Assembly (NCBI GenBank): GCA_030432405.1
Contig: JAUIHG010000014.1
Span: 1 to 33,402, forward strand
Origin: Bacteroidia bacterium
GTDB taxonomy: Bacteria; Bacteroidota; Bacteroidia; Chitinophagales; BACL12
Reading direction: 5' to 3'
Length of the DNA stretch: 33,402 nt
The notes under the pieces are model-generated. The model worked only from the letters and a program-made list of their open reading frames with translations. It was not told the DNA's origin and ran no database searches. Shown here piece by piece: positions 1-6,673 of this stretch. The translations under genes and the position numbers were made by a program. Numbering within the stretch: the stretch's first letter is position 1; each line of letters starts with the position of its first letter.

Positions 1-2
1 TT

Positions 3-245
<243 letters not shown>

Positions 246-431
246 TCCACGCATCAACCCCATGAACCGAAAGGTGCCTCCCGGCGGTTGGCCGGCCGGC
301 CCTTTCGGGTTCAGGGTTGGGTTCGGGTTGGTCTTCGCCGGATGCATCCGGCGCCCCAAGCCTGCCCGACCAAACGCAGCGACCGCAGAAAAAGAAGCAT
401 TCCCCAAAACGCCCCGTTAGCCGTTTTCCCC
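246..431 (+). promoter_or_regulatory. Structured atpE-atpF spacer with two inverted repeats
   Basis: The 186-base gap holds two strong inverted repeats. The first pairs 263-274 with 301-313 (12 pairs, one bulged G) and encloses a GC-rich inner loop containing repeated GGCCGG. The second, 336-353, is a perfect 18-bp palindrome (CGCCGGATGCATCCGGCG). Neither is followed by a T run, so they look more like mRNA-stability or processing structures than terminators. Known from other ATP synthase operons: c is needed in roughly ten-fold excess over other subunits, and differential mRNA stability helps achieve it. Applying that here is inference. Confidence 0.5.
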
Positions 432-947
432 ATGGCCATCCTTGCCAACGCCTTCAGCCTGATTACCCCGGATTTCGGGCTCTTCTTCTGGACCATGCTG
501 ACCTTCGTGATCCTCTGGATCATCCTGGGCCGCTTTGCGTTCAAACCCATCAACAAATCCCTGCGGGAGCGCGCCGACAACATCCAGGACGCGCTGCGCA
601 AGGCCGACCAGGCCAAGGCCGAGATGGCCTCCTTGCAGGCGGACCATGAAAAGATGAAGGCCGAGGCCAGCGAAGAGCGCGCCCGCATCATCGCCGAGGC
701 CCGCCAGACAGCCGCCACCCTGGTGGAGGAAGCCCGCGAGCAGGCCACCGCCGAAAAGGACCGCATCGTGGCCCAGGCCAGCGAGGAGATCCACAACCAG
801 AAAATGGCCGCCCTGGTGGATGTCAAAAACCAGGCCGGTAACATGGCCCTGGACATCGCCGAAAAGGTGCTGCGCCGCGAGCTCGGCCAGCGCGATTCCC
901 AGGAGGCCTACGTCAAGGACCTGGTCAACGAATACAACGCCAACTGA
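432..947 (+). CDS. atpF: ATP synthase F0 subunit b
   Basis: Peripheral-stalk subunit that holds the F1 alpha/beta ring against rotation. The product is 171 residues from the ATG at 432. That start gives the typical short N-terminus before one membrane helix (about residues 14-34, FGLFFWTMLTFVILWIILG) followed by FKPI, a hallmark of bacterial b. Residues about 45-150 are a long, highly charged alpha-helical stretch (Ala/Glu/Lys/Arg rich) expected to form the right-handed coiled-coil dimer, ending in a delta-binding region. The frame stays open upstream to 288, but the extra Arg/Pro-rich residues do not resemble any b subunit and overlap the hairpin-rich spacer, so I reject that start. Lies 75 bases before atpH. 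Confidence 0.95.
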   Translation: MAILANAFSLITPDFGLFFWTMLTFVILWIILGRFAFKPINKSLRERADNIQDALRKADQAKAEMASLQADHEKMKAEASEERARIIAEARQTAATLVEEAREQATAEKDRIVAQASEEIHNQKMAALVDVKNQAGNMALDIAEKVLRRELGQRDSQEAYVKDLVNEYNAN

Positions 948-1022
948 TCGACCGGCGTCAATGCCCGGCCCGACTACGGCCAGGCGCACCCCATTCCCCG
1001 ACCCCAGAGCAGCATTCCAGGC

Positions 1023-1580
1023 ATGTCCGCATCCCGTTTATCCGCCCGCTACGCCAAAGCCCTCATGGGCCTGGCCGTTGAGCAAAACCAGCTCGAGGAA
1101 CTGACGGCCGACGTGCGCAAACTGGAAGCCCTCGTGGAGGGCAGCGCCGAATTGCGCATGCTGCTGCGCAGCCCCATCATCCAGCCCAAGAAGAAGCGGC
1201 CGATGCTGGAAATGATCTTCAAGGACCGTTTCCATCCGCTGCTGTGGAACTTCATGGACATCCTGCTGCGCAAGCACCGCGAGATGCACCTGGTGGACAT
1301 GGGCAACGCGTTTCTGGACCTTTACAACCAGCGCAAGAACATCACGCGTGTCTCCATCGCCACGGCTTCGCCGGTAGGCGAAGACACGCTTCAGGCCATT
1401 GCTGCCAGCCTCAAGGCAGAAAGCGATGGCTCCATCGAACTGAGCAGCACCGTGGATGAAGACCTCATCGGCGGCTACGTGATCCAGTACGGTGGCCAGC
1501 GCTACGACGCCAGCGTTTCGCGCAACCTCAAGCGCCTGCGCAAGGCCTTTGACGACAACGCTTACATCCGCAAATTCTGA
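1023..1580 (+). CDS. atpH: ATP synthase F1 subunit delta
   Basis: Delta (OSCP) links the top of F1 to the b stalk. The 185-residue product matches the family length. It has the N-terminal helical-bundle signature (SARYAKALMGLA, about residues 7-18), the central LLRSPIIQP stretch, and the C-terminal motif DEDLIGGYVIQYGGQRYD (about 146-163) followed by a short basic tail. Within it, bases 1367-1382 form a perfect copy of the dispersed palindrome (TTCGCC-GGTA-GGCGAA), read as Ser-Pro-Val-Gly-Glu. A shorter relative of the palindrome starts directly after the stop codon, at 1581. The start at 1023 gives the usual N-terminus. Confidence 0.95.
   Translation: MSASRLSARYAKALMGLAVEQNQLEELTADVRKLEALVEGSAELRMLLRSPIIQPKKKRPMLEMIFKDRFHPLLWNFMDILLRKHREMHLVDMGNAFLDLYNQRKNITRVSIATASPVGEDTLQAIAASLKAESDGSIELSSTVDEDLIGGYVIQYGGQRYDASVSRNLKRLRKAFDDNAYIRKF
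1367..1382. repeat. Dispersed palindrome, copy 1 (GGTA centre)
   Basis: TTCGCC-GGTA-GGCGAA, perfect 6-bp arms (8 bp counting flanking bases 1366-1383), inside atpH. Its reverse complement has the centre TACC, as in the copy at 27730. It encodes part of ASPVGED. Confidence 0.8.
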
Positions 1581-1594
1581 TCGCCTTCCGGCGA
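1581..1594. repeat. Partial copy of dispersed palindrome after atpH
   Basis: TCGCC-TTCC-GGCGA with 5-bp arms, starting at the first base after the atpH stop codon. The left outer T is replaced by the A of the stop codon. Same TTCC centre as the full copy at 19272. Confidence 0.55.
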
Positions 1595-1643
1595 ACCCCC
1601 ATACGGCCCTCAAGCCAGGACCACCCTTTAGAGACAACCCGCC

Positions 1644-3224
1644 ATGGTAGAAGTCAAGCCCGACGAAATCAGCGCCATCCTCCGGCAGCAACTGTCCAAC
1701 TTCCAATCGGAAGCCGAGCTGGAAGAAGTCGGTACCGTCCTGCAGGTCGGCGACGGCATTGCGCGCATTTACGGCCTCTCCAACGCCCGCGCCGGTGAAT
1801 TGGTCGAGTTCGCCAACGGCGTACGCGCCATTGTGCTGAACCTGGAAGAGGACAACGTGGGTGTCGTGCTCATGGGGCCCTCCGAGGAAATCAAGGAAGG
1901 CGACACCGTCAAGCGCACCGGCATCATCGCCTCCATCAAGGTGGGCGAGAAGATGGTCGGCCGCGTGGTCAACACCCTGGGTGAGCCCATCGACGGCAAA
2001 GGCCCCATCGAAGGCGAGCTGTACGACATGCCCCTGGAGCGCAAGGCCCCGGGTGTGATCTACCGCCAGCCGGTCAACGAGCCGCTGCAGACGGGCATCA
2101 AGGCCATCGACGCCATGATCCCCATCGGCCGCGGCCAGCGTGAACTCATCATCGGCGACCGCCAAACGGGCAAGTCTGCCATTGCCCTGGACACCATCAT
2201 CAACCAGAAGGAGTTCTACGAGCGCGGCGAGCCGGTTTTCTGCATCTACGTGGCTGTGGGCCAGAAGGCCTCCACGGTGGCCCAGGTGGCCAAGACCCTG
2301 GAGCGCTATGGCGCCATGGACTACACGGTCATCGTCTCCGCTGCTGCTGCCGACCCCGCGCCGCTGCAGTTCTACGCGCCCTTTGCCGGCGCCGCCATCG
2401 GCGAGTACTTCCGCGACACGGGCCGCCCGGCCCTGATCGTGTACGATGACCTCTCCAAGCAGGCCGTGTCCTACCGTGAGGTTTCCCTGTTGCTGCGCCG
2501 CCCTCCGGGCCGCGAAGCCTACCCCGGTGATGTATTCTACCTGCACAGCCGCCTTTTGGAGCGCGCCGCCAAGATCATCAACAACGACGCCATTGCGGCG
2601 GAGATGAACGACCTGCCCGACTCCCTGAAGGGCAAGGTGAAGGGTGGCGGTTCGTTGACGGCCCTGCCGATCATCGAAACCCAGGCCGGTGACGTGTCGG
2701 CCTACATCCCGACCAACGTCATCTCCATTACCGACGGCCAGATCTTTCTGGAGTCCAACCTGTTCAACTCCGGCGTCCGTCCGGCCATCAACGTGGGTAT
2801 TTCGGTATCCCGTGTAGGGGGCTCGGCCCAGGTGAAGTCCATGAAGAAGGTGGCCGGTACGCTGAAGCTCGACCAGGCGCAATACCGCGAACTGGAAGCC
2901 TTTGCCAAGTTTGGCAGCGACCTGGACGCGGCCACGATGAACGTGCTCGAAAAGGGCAAGCGCAACGTGGAGATCCTCAAGCAGCCCCAGTTTGCGCCGG
3001 TGACGGTCGGTAACCAGGTGGCCATGATCTACCTGGGCACAAAGGGCCTGCTGCGCGCAGTGCCGGTGGACAAGGTGCGGGAGTTTGAAGCCTCCTTCCT
3101 GGCCCACATGGAAGCCCACCACAAAGACACCCTCGACCAGCTCGCCGCCGGGAAATACACCGACGAGCAGACCAGCATCCTGGAGCGCGAAGCCAAGGAA
3201 ATGGTCAAGCAATACGAAGCCTGA
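1644..3224 (+). CDS. atpA: ATP synthase F1 subunit alpha
   Basis: Non-catalytic nucleotide-binding subunit of the F1 hexamer. The 526-residue product has the N-terminal beta-barrel ([17 protein letters not shown], about residues 29-45), the Walker A loop GDRQTGKS at 171-178, the Walker B strand LIVYDD at 264-269, the alpha/beta signature around [20 protein letters not shown] (282-301), and [12 protein letters not shown] carrying the conserved arginine that reaches the catalytic site. The C-terminal helical domain is complete. Lysine and glutamine in GDRQTGKS identify alpha rather than beta. Follows atpH by 63 bases and precedes atpG by 86. No beta or epsilon gene follows; in many Bacteroidota atpD-atpC form a separate locus. 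Confidence 0.98.
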   Translation: MVEVKPDEISAILRQQLSNFQSEAELEEVGTVLQVGDGIARIYGLSNARAGELVEFANGVRAIVLNLEEDNVGVVLMGPSEEIKEGDTVKRTGIIASIKVGEKMVGRVVNTLGEPIDGKGPIEGELYDMPLERKAPGVIYRQPVNEPLQTGIKAIDAMIPIGRGQRELIIGDRQTGKSAIALDTIINQKEFYERGEPVFCIYVAVGQKASTVAQVAKTLERYGAMDYTVIVSAAAADPAPLQFYAPFAGAAIGEYFRDTGRPALIVYDDLSKQAVSYREVSLLLRRPPGREAYPGDVFYLHSRLLERAAKIINNDAIAAEMNDLPDSLKGKVKGGGSLTALPIIETQAGDVSAYIPTNVISITDGQIFLESNLFNSGVRPAINVGISVSRVGGSAQVKSMKKVAGTLKLDQAQYRELEAFAKFGSDLDAATMNVLEKGKRNVEILKQPQFAPVTVGNQVAMIYLGTKGLLRAVPVDKVREFEASFLAHMEAHHKDTLDQLAAGKYTDEQTSILEREAKEMVKQYEA

Positions 3225-3270
3225 TCCGGGTACGCCGCAACGCATAGCCTCCCTCTGACCCCAAGTTGTT

Positions 3271-3288
3271 TTCGCGCGCCCGCGCGAA
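3271..3288. repeat. Inverted repeat in atpA-atpG spacer
   Basis: TTCGCGCG-CC-CGCGCGAA, perfect 8-bp arms with a 2-base centre. If it folds in RNA, the innermost pairs must open to leave a usable loop. No T run follows, so it is not a terminator. Its sequence differs from the dispersed TTCGCC palindrome. Confidence 0.5.
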
Positions 3289-3310
3289 CACCCGCCACAA
3301 GAATCCGCCC

Positions 3311-4201
3311 ATGTCCGGCAAGCTAAAAGAAGTCCGCACCCGGATCGGTTCCGTGAAAAACACGCAGCAGATCACCAAGGCCATGAAAGTGGTCTCGGCG
3401 GCCAAGCTGCGCAAGGCCCAGGACGCCATCCTGCGGATGCGTCCCTATTCGGTTAAGATGACGGAAATTTTGGGCAACCTGGCGGCGGCGGTCAAGGAGG
3501 AGGTGTCCATTCCCCAGGCCGAAGTGCGGCCCATCCAGAAGGTGCTGCTTGTGGCCGTGACCTCCGACCGCGGCCTGTGCGGCGGATTCAACAGCGCTGT
3601 AGTCAAGCAGATCAAGGCCCTGGCCACCGGGACCTATGCCCAGCAGGCTGCAGCCGGTCAACTCTACGTCATGTCGATCGGCAAAAAGGCCTTCGAAGCC
3701 TTTGGCCGCTTGCCCTACCCGACGGAAAACGCCCACTGGGAACTGATGGGCAACCTGGATTATGCCGGCGCCAAGGCAGTGTCGGACGCGTTGAAGGAGG
3801 CCTTCGCCAACGGCGCATTTGACCGCATTGACGTGGTCTACAACAGCTTCAAAAACGCGGCCACCCAGATCATGATGGTGGAGCAGTTCCTGCCCATCAA
3901 GCCGATTGAAGCCGAGGCCGACAAGGGCGACGCCAACATCGATTTCATCTTCGAGCCGGACCGCGACACCATGGTCCAGGAACTCGTACCGCGCATCCTC
4001 GACACCCAATTTTTCCGCTGCCTGCTGGACTCCAACGCCGCCGAACACGGCGCACGGATGACGGCCATGGACCAGGCCACGGACAACGCCGAGGAACTGC
4101 TCAAGGACCTGCGCATCAGCTACAACCGCGCCCGCCAGGCCTCGATTACCACCGAGCTCACGGAGATCGTCTCCGGTGCGGCCGCTCTGGCCGAAGGCTA
4201 A
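3311..4201 (+). CDS. atpG: ATP synthase F1 subunit gamma
   Basis: Central rotating shaft of F1. From the ATG at 3311 the product has 296 residues, the usual size. The N-terminal helix is canonical (KEVRTRIGSVKNTQQITKAM, followed by KVVSAAKLRKAQ). The Rossmann-like middle has LVAVTSDRGLCGGFN. The C-terminal helix ends RQASITTELTEIVSGAAAL, also canonical. The frame is open upstream to 3266, but those residues fall in the spacer palindrome and lack family similarity. It is the last gene of the cluster. The next gene, scpB, begins 188 bases downstream with its own promoter-like box. Confidence 0.97.
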   Translation: MSGKLKEVRTRIGSVKNTQQITKAMKVVSAAKLRKAQDAILRMRPYSVKMTEILGNLAAAVKEEVSIPQAEVRPIQKVLLVAVTSDRGLCGGFNSAVVKQIKALATGTYAQQAAAGQLYVMSIGKKAFEAFGRLPYPTENAHWELMGNLDYAGAKAVSDALKEAFANGAFDRIDVVYNSFKNAATQIMMVEQFLPIKPIEAEADKGDANIDFIFEPDRDTMVQELVPRILDTQFFRCLLDSNAAEHGARMTAMDQATDNAEELLKDLRISYNRARQASITTELTEIVSGAAALAEG

Positions 4202-4328
4202 GCGGAGGCCCGTTTGGGTGTGCCGGCCTGCGGTGTGCGCTTCATGGCGTTTCGTGGGGAGGCCAAAGCCCTTTTGCTTCCTGCCGGTCCAGGCCCTTTC
4301 CCCGTGTTCATCCACCCGTTATCCACGC

Positions 4329-4342
4329 CGCCTGCCGGCGAA
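4329..4342. repeat. Partial copy of dispersed palindrome upstream of scpB
   Basis: CGCC-TGCC-GGCGAA in the atpG-scpB gap. The core arms are perfect (CGCC/GGCG); the right side keeps AA, while the left flank has lost TT. Same TGCC centre as the copies at 16331 and 18166. Confidence 0.5.
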
Positions 4343-4375
4343 GGTTTTGCATGCGGTGCGGGGCTGCGCGGCGCG

Positions 4376-4383
4376 TAACTTCA
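4376..4383 (+). promoter_or_regulatory. Possible -7 element for scpB
   Basis: TAACTTCA fits the Bacteroidota -7 consensus TAnnTTTG at 5 of its 6 fixed positions if the final G is not counted strictly. The first T lies 14 bases before the ATG at 4390, so a normal start site would fall about two bases before the start codon. No clear TTTG -33 element is seen. Confidence 0.35.
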
Positions 4384-4389
4384 CCCGTC

Positions 4390-5772
4390 ATGATGGACGC
4401 AACCCCCCATTCGGAAAGCTCGGAGGCTTCGGTCAAGGACCTGACCGAGGAACAGGATACGGCCCCGGCCGAAGACGCCCAGCCGGAAGGACATTCCGAG
4501 GCGGAAGATCAGCCTGTAGCGGAAAATCAGCCCGAACAGGAAGATCAAAACGGAACGGAAGGTCAAGCCCAGGCGGATGCTGAGGCGGATGAAGCCGACG
4601 AGCCCGAGGCAGCAGAAGAAGAGAGCGATGCGGCGGCGTCGGATACGCCCTCGGCGCAGGAAGAGGCCGCAGCCGATGCCCTGCCCAGTGTGGACGTACT
4701 GCAGGCGGCTATGGCGGAAGTCCGCATGGCCGATGACGACACCGAACTTCCGGAGGCCCCGCCTTTCCAGGTGGAAGACCTGGACAAGCACGTGGAGGCC
4801 CTCGTGTTCACGGCTGATGCACCGGTGCAGCCGGCCGATGTGGTCGATGCACTCAACCGCGCTCACGGCCTGGAATTGGACCCCAATGTGGTGCGCAACC
4901 ACCTTGAAGCCCTCTGCGAGAAGTACGCGGAAGCGCATTTTCCCTTCCAGGTGGTGGAATCCGGTGGTGGCTACCGCTTCATGAGCAAAACGGACTACCA
5001 CGAGAGCATTTCGTATTTCCTGAACCTCAAGTCCAAGCGGCGCCTCAGCCGTGCGGCCATGGAGACGCTGGCCATCATCGCCTACCGGCAACCGGTCAGC
5101 AAATCGGAAGTGGAAAACATCCGCGGCGTAAGCTGCGACTACTCCATTCAGAAGCTCCTCGAAAAGGAACTGATCGAGATCTCCGGCCGGGCCGACACCC
5201 CGGGCAAACCCCTGTTGTACAGCACGAGTGTGGCCTTCATGGACCACTTTGGCATCAATTCGGTGGACGACCTGCCCAAGCTCAAGGAGTTTGAGCAGGC
5301 CGGTCAGGAATTGGGCATTTCGCCGGAGGCACTCGATCCCGAACAGTTGAGCGGCGAGGCGCCCATGCCCGAGCGCGCCCAAACCACGGGCGATGGACCG
5401 GACGTCTACGGCCCTGAAAGCAGCGCAGACCTGGATCCGGAAGCCACCGCAACCGCTGAAACCGAGGCTGTTCCCCAACAAACTCCCGACGATGGCCAAG
5501 CAAGCGCCGAAGTCCGGCAAGCATCCGGATCGGAAGAAGGCGGGCAAGAAGGCCTCGAAGCCGAAGCCACCGCTCAAGCCGAAGCTGAAATCAAAGCAGA
5601 AGCCCAAGCCGGGGAGCACGACGCAGCCCCCGAAGCAGCAGGAGACGCGGCCGACGACCCGGAAATCGACGCAGAAGCCGATCCAAAAGTCGACCGGGCA
5701 GCCGCCGAATCGGCAGCCGAAACGCCCCACGATGGGGAAGACGACGAAGCCGGCTCCGAAAAGCGCGGCTAA
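4390..5772 (+). CDS. scpB: Segregation and condensation protein B with long acidic tails
   Basis: ScpB joins ScpA and SMC in the condensin-like complex that compacts and separates chromosomes. The family core lies at about nt 4770-5300. It has two winged-helix domains with VEALVFTADAPVQPADVVDAL, GGGYRFMSK, then RAAMETLAIIAYRQPVSKSE and IRGVSCDYSIQKLLEKELIE. The core is flanked by low-complexity acidic segments: about 120 residues in front (Glu/Asp/Ala/Gln rich) and about 155 behind. ScpB is usually about 170-300 residues, so this 460-residue form is long. The last 93 residues (29 acidic, 6 basic) overlap the N-terminus of the next gene in another frame. Start: two adjacent ATGs at 4390 and 4393 follow a -7-like box; an upstream ATG at 4351 is less likely. 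Confidence 0.9.
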   Translation: MMDATPHSESSEASVKDLTEEQDTAPAEDAQPEGHSEAEDQPVAENQPEQEDQNGTEGQAQADAEADEADEPEAAEEESDAAASDTPSAQEEAAADALPSVDVLQAAMAEVRMADDDTELPEAPPFQVEDLDKHVEALVFTADAPVQPADVVDALNRAHGLELDPNVVRNHLEALCEKYAEAHFPFQVVESGGGYRFMSKTDYHESISYFLNLKSKRRLSRAAMETLAIIAYRQPVSKSEVENIRGVSCDYSIQKLLEKELIEISGRADTPGKPLLYSTSVAFMDHFGINSVDDLPKLKEFEQAGQELGISPEALDPEQLSGEAPMPERAQTTGDGPDVYGPESSADLDPEATATAETEAVPQQTPDDGQASAEVRQASGSEEGGQEGLEAEATAQAEAEIKAEAQAGEHDAAPEAAGDAADDPEIDAEADPKVDRAAAESAAETPHDGEDDEAGSEKRG

Positions 5773-6562
5773 CACCAAGGGAAAGCCGCGCAACACCACC
5801 GGGTTGATGGAGCCCATGCGGCTCAACCGATTTTTGGCCCATGCCGGGATCGCCTCCCGGCGAAAAGCAGATGCCCTGATCCGCGAAGGCCGCGTGACCC
5901 TTAACGGTACTGTGGTCGAGGAGCTGGGCATCATGGTTGAGCCCGATGATGCGGTCCTCTTTGACGGCAATCCCGTCCAGGCCGAAAGGCCGGTCTACAT
6001 CCTGCTCAACAAGCCCAAGGGCTTTATCACCACCACGGACGACGACCGCGACCGCCGGACGGTTATGGACCTCATCAAGGCAGCCGGCGCACAGCGGGTG
6101 TATCCGGTCGGGCGCCTGGACCGACAGACCAGCGGATTGCTGCTGCTGACCAACGACGGGGCCCTGGCCGAACAGCTGATGCATCCCCGTTACGAAGTGG
6201 AAAAGCTGTACGCCGTCTCCCTGGACAAACCCCTGTCCGAACGCGACCACGCCAAAATCGAGGCCGGGCTGACCCTGGACGACGGCCCCGTCCAGGTGGA
6301 CGCCGTGCGTTTTCCCAAGGAGGACAACCGCAAGGAAGTGGGGCTGGCCATCCACAGTGGCCGCAACCGCATTGTGCGCCGGATTTTTGAGCATCTTGGC
6401 TACCGCGTGGTGCACCTGGACCGCGTCATCTACGCGGGCCTGACCAAAAAGGACCTGCCGCGCGGCAAATGGCGCTTCCTCCAGCGCCGCGAGCTCAATG
6501 CCCTCAAGCACCTGGGCATGGGCAAGAAGCGGAAGGGCGGCGACGAAGCGCACAGCGCCTGA
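5492..6562 (+). CDS. rluB: 23S rRNA pseudouridine synthase, RluB/RsuA family, with basic N-terminal extension
   Basis: Isomerises uridine to pseudouridine in rRNA. An S4 RNA-binding domain begins at MRLNRFLAHAGIASRRKADA (about residue 109). The catalytic domain carries VGRLDRQTSGLLLLTNDG with the catalytic Asp210, then ALAEQLMHPRYEVEKLY and a C-terminal GRNRIVRRIFEHLGY. From the ATG at 5492 the product is 356 residues. The first about 105 are Lys/Pro/Gln/Thr rich (in the first 94: 28 Lys+Arg, 2 Asp+Glu); Bacteroidota RluB proteins often carry such extensions. These codons end strongly in G/C (AAG, CCG), supporting real translation. The segment overlaps scpB by 281 bases in a different frame. 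A minimal start at 5807 would avoid the overlap; an earlier ATG at 5393 is also open. Confidence 0.88.
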   Translation: MAKQAPKSGKHPDRKKAGKKASKPKPPLKPKLKSKQKPKPGSTTQPPKQQETRPTTRKSTQKPIQKSTGQPPNRQPKRPTMGKTTKPAPKSAANTKGKPRNTTGLMEPMRLNRFLAHAGIASRRKADALIREGRVTLNGTVVEELGIMVEPDDAVLFDGNPVQAERPVYILLNKPKGFITTTDDDRDRRTVMDLIKAAGAQRVYPVGRLDRQTSGLLLLTNDGALAEQLMHPRYEVEKLYAVSLDKPLSERDHAKIEAGLTLDDGPVQVDAVRFPKEDNRKEVGLAIHSGRNRIVRRIFEHLGYRVVHLDRVIYAGLTKKDLPRGKWRFLQRRELNALKHLGMGKKRKGGDEAHSA

Positions 6563-6640
6563 ACGCCGTTGGTCAGTCAGCACACCGGCGTGCGCCTGGA
6601 AAGCATCCCGGACTGCTTTAAAGCTGACGCCTGCCCGCGC

Positions 6641-6648
6641 TATCTTTC
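6641..6648 (+). promoter_or_regulatory. Possible -7 element for the Asp-box protein gene
   Basis: TATCTTTC, identical to the box before the aldo/keto reductase (17501). It lies 33 bases before the ATG at 6674, giving a predicted leader of about 21 bases. Confidence 0.4.
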
Positions 6649-6673
6649 CAAGGCGTACCGCTACCACCCGCCC

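Noticed and set aside
1038..3245. A 735-codon minus-strand frame opposite atpH-atpA
   Set aside because: The plus strand encodes well-conserved ATP synthase subunits; the antisense frame shows no domain and follows the codon pattern of the sense genes. The same applies to the 820-858-codon minus frames at 26165-28741 and 28738-31200.
5850..5863. TCGCC-TCCC-GGCGA resembling the dispersed palindrome
   Set aside because: It encodes the conserved Ala-Ser-Arg-Arg motif of the S4 domain in rluB, so protein constraint explains it; the codon phase also differs from the other copies.
4390..6562. Frameshift error joining scpB and rluB
   Set aside because: Both family cores are complete and in proper order, and each has its own plausible start and stop, so nothing has to be repaired. 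An indel within the tails cannot be excluded and is listed as a refuting test.
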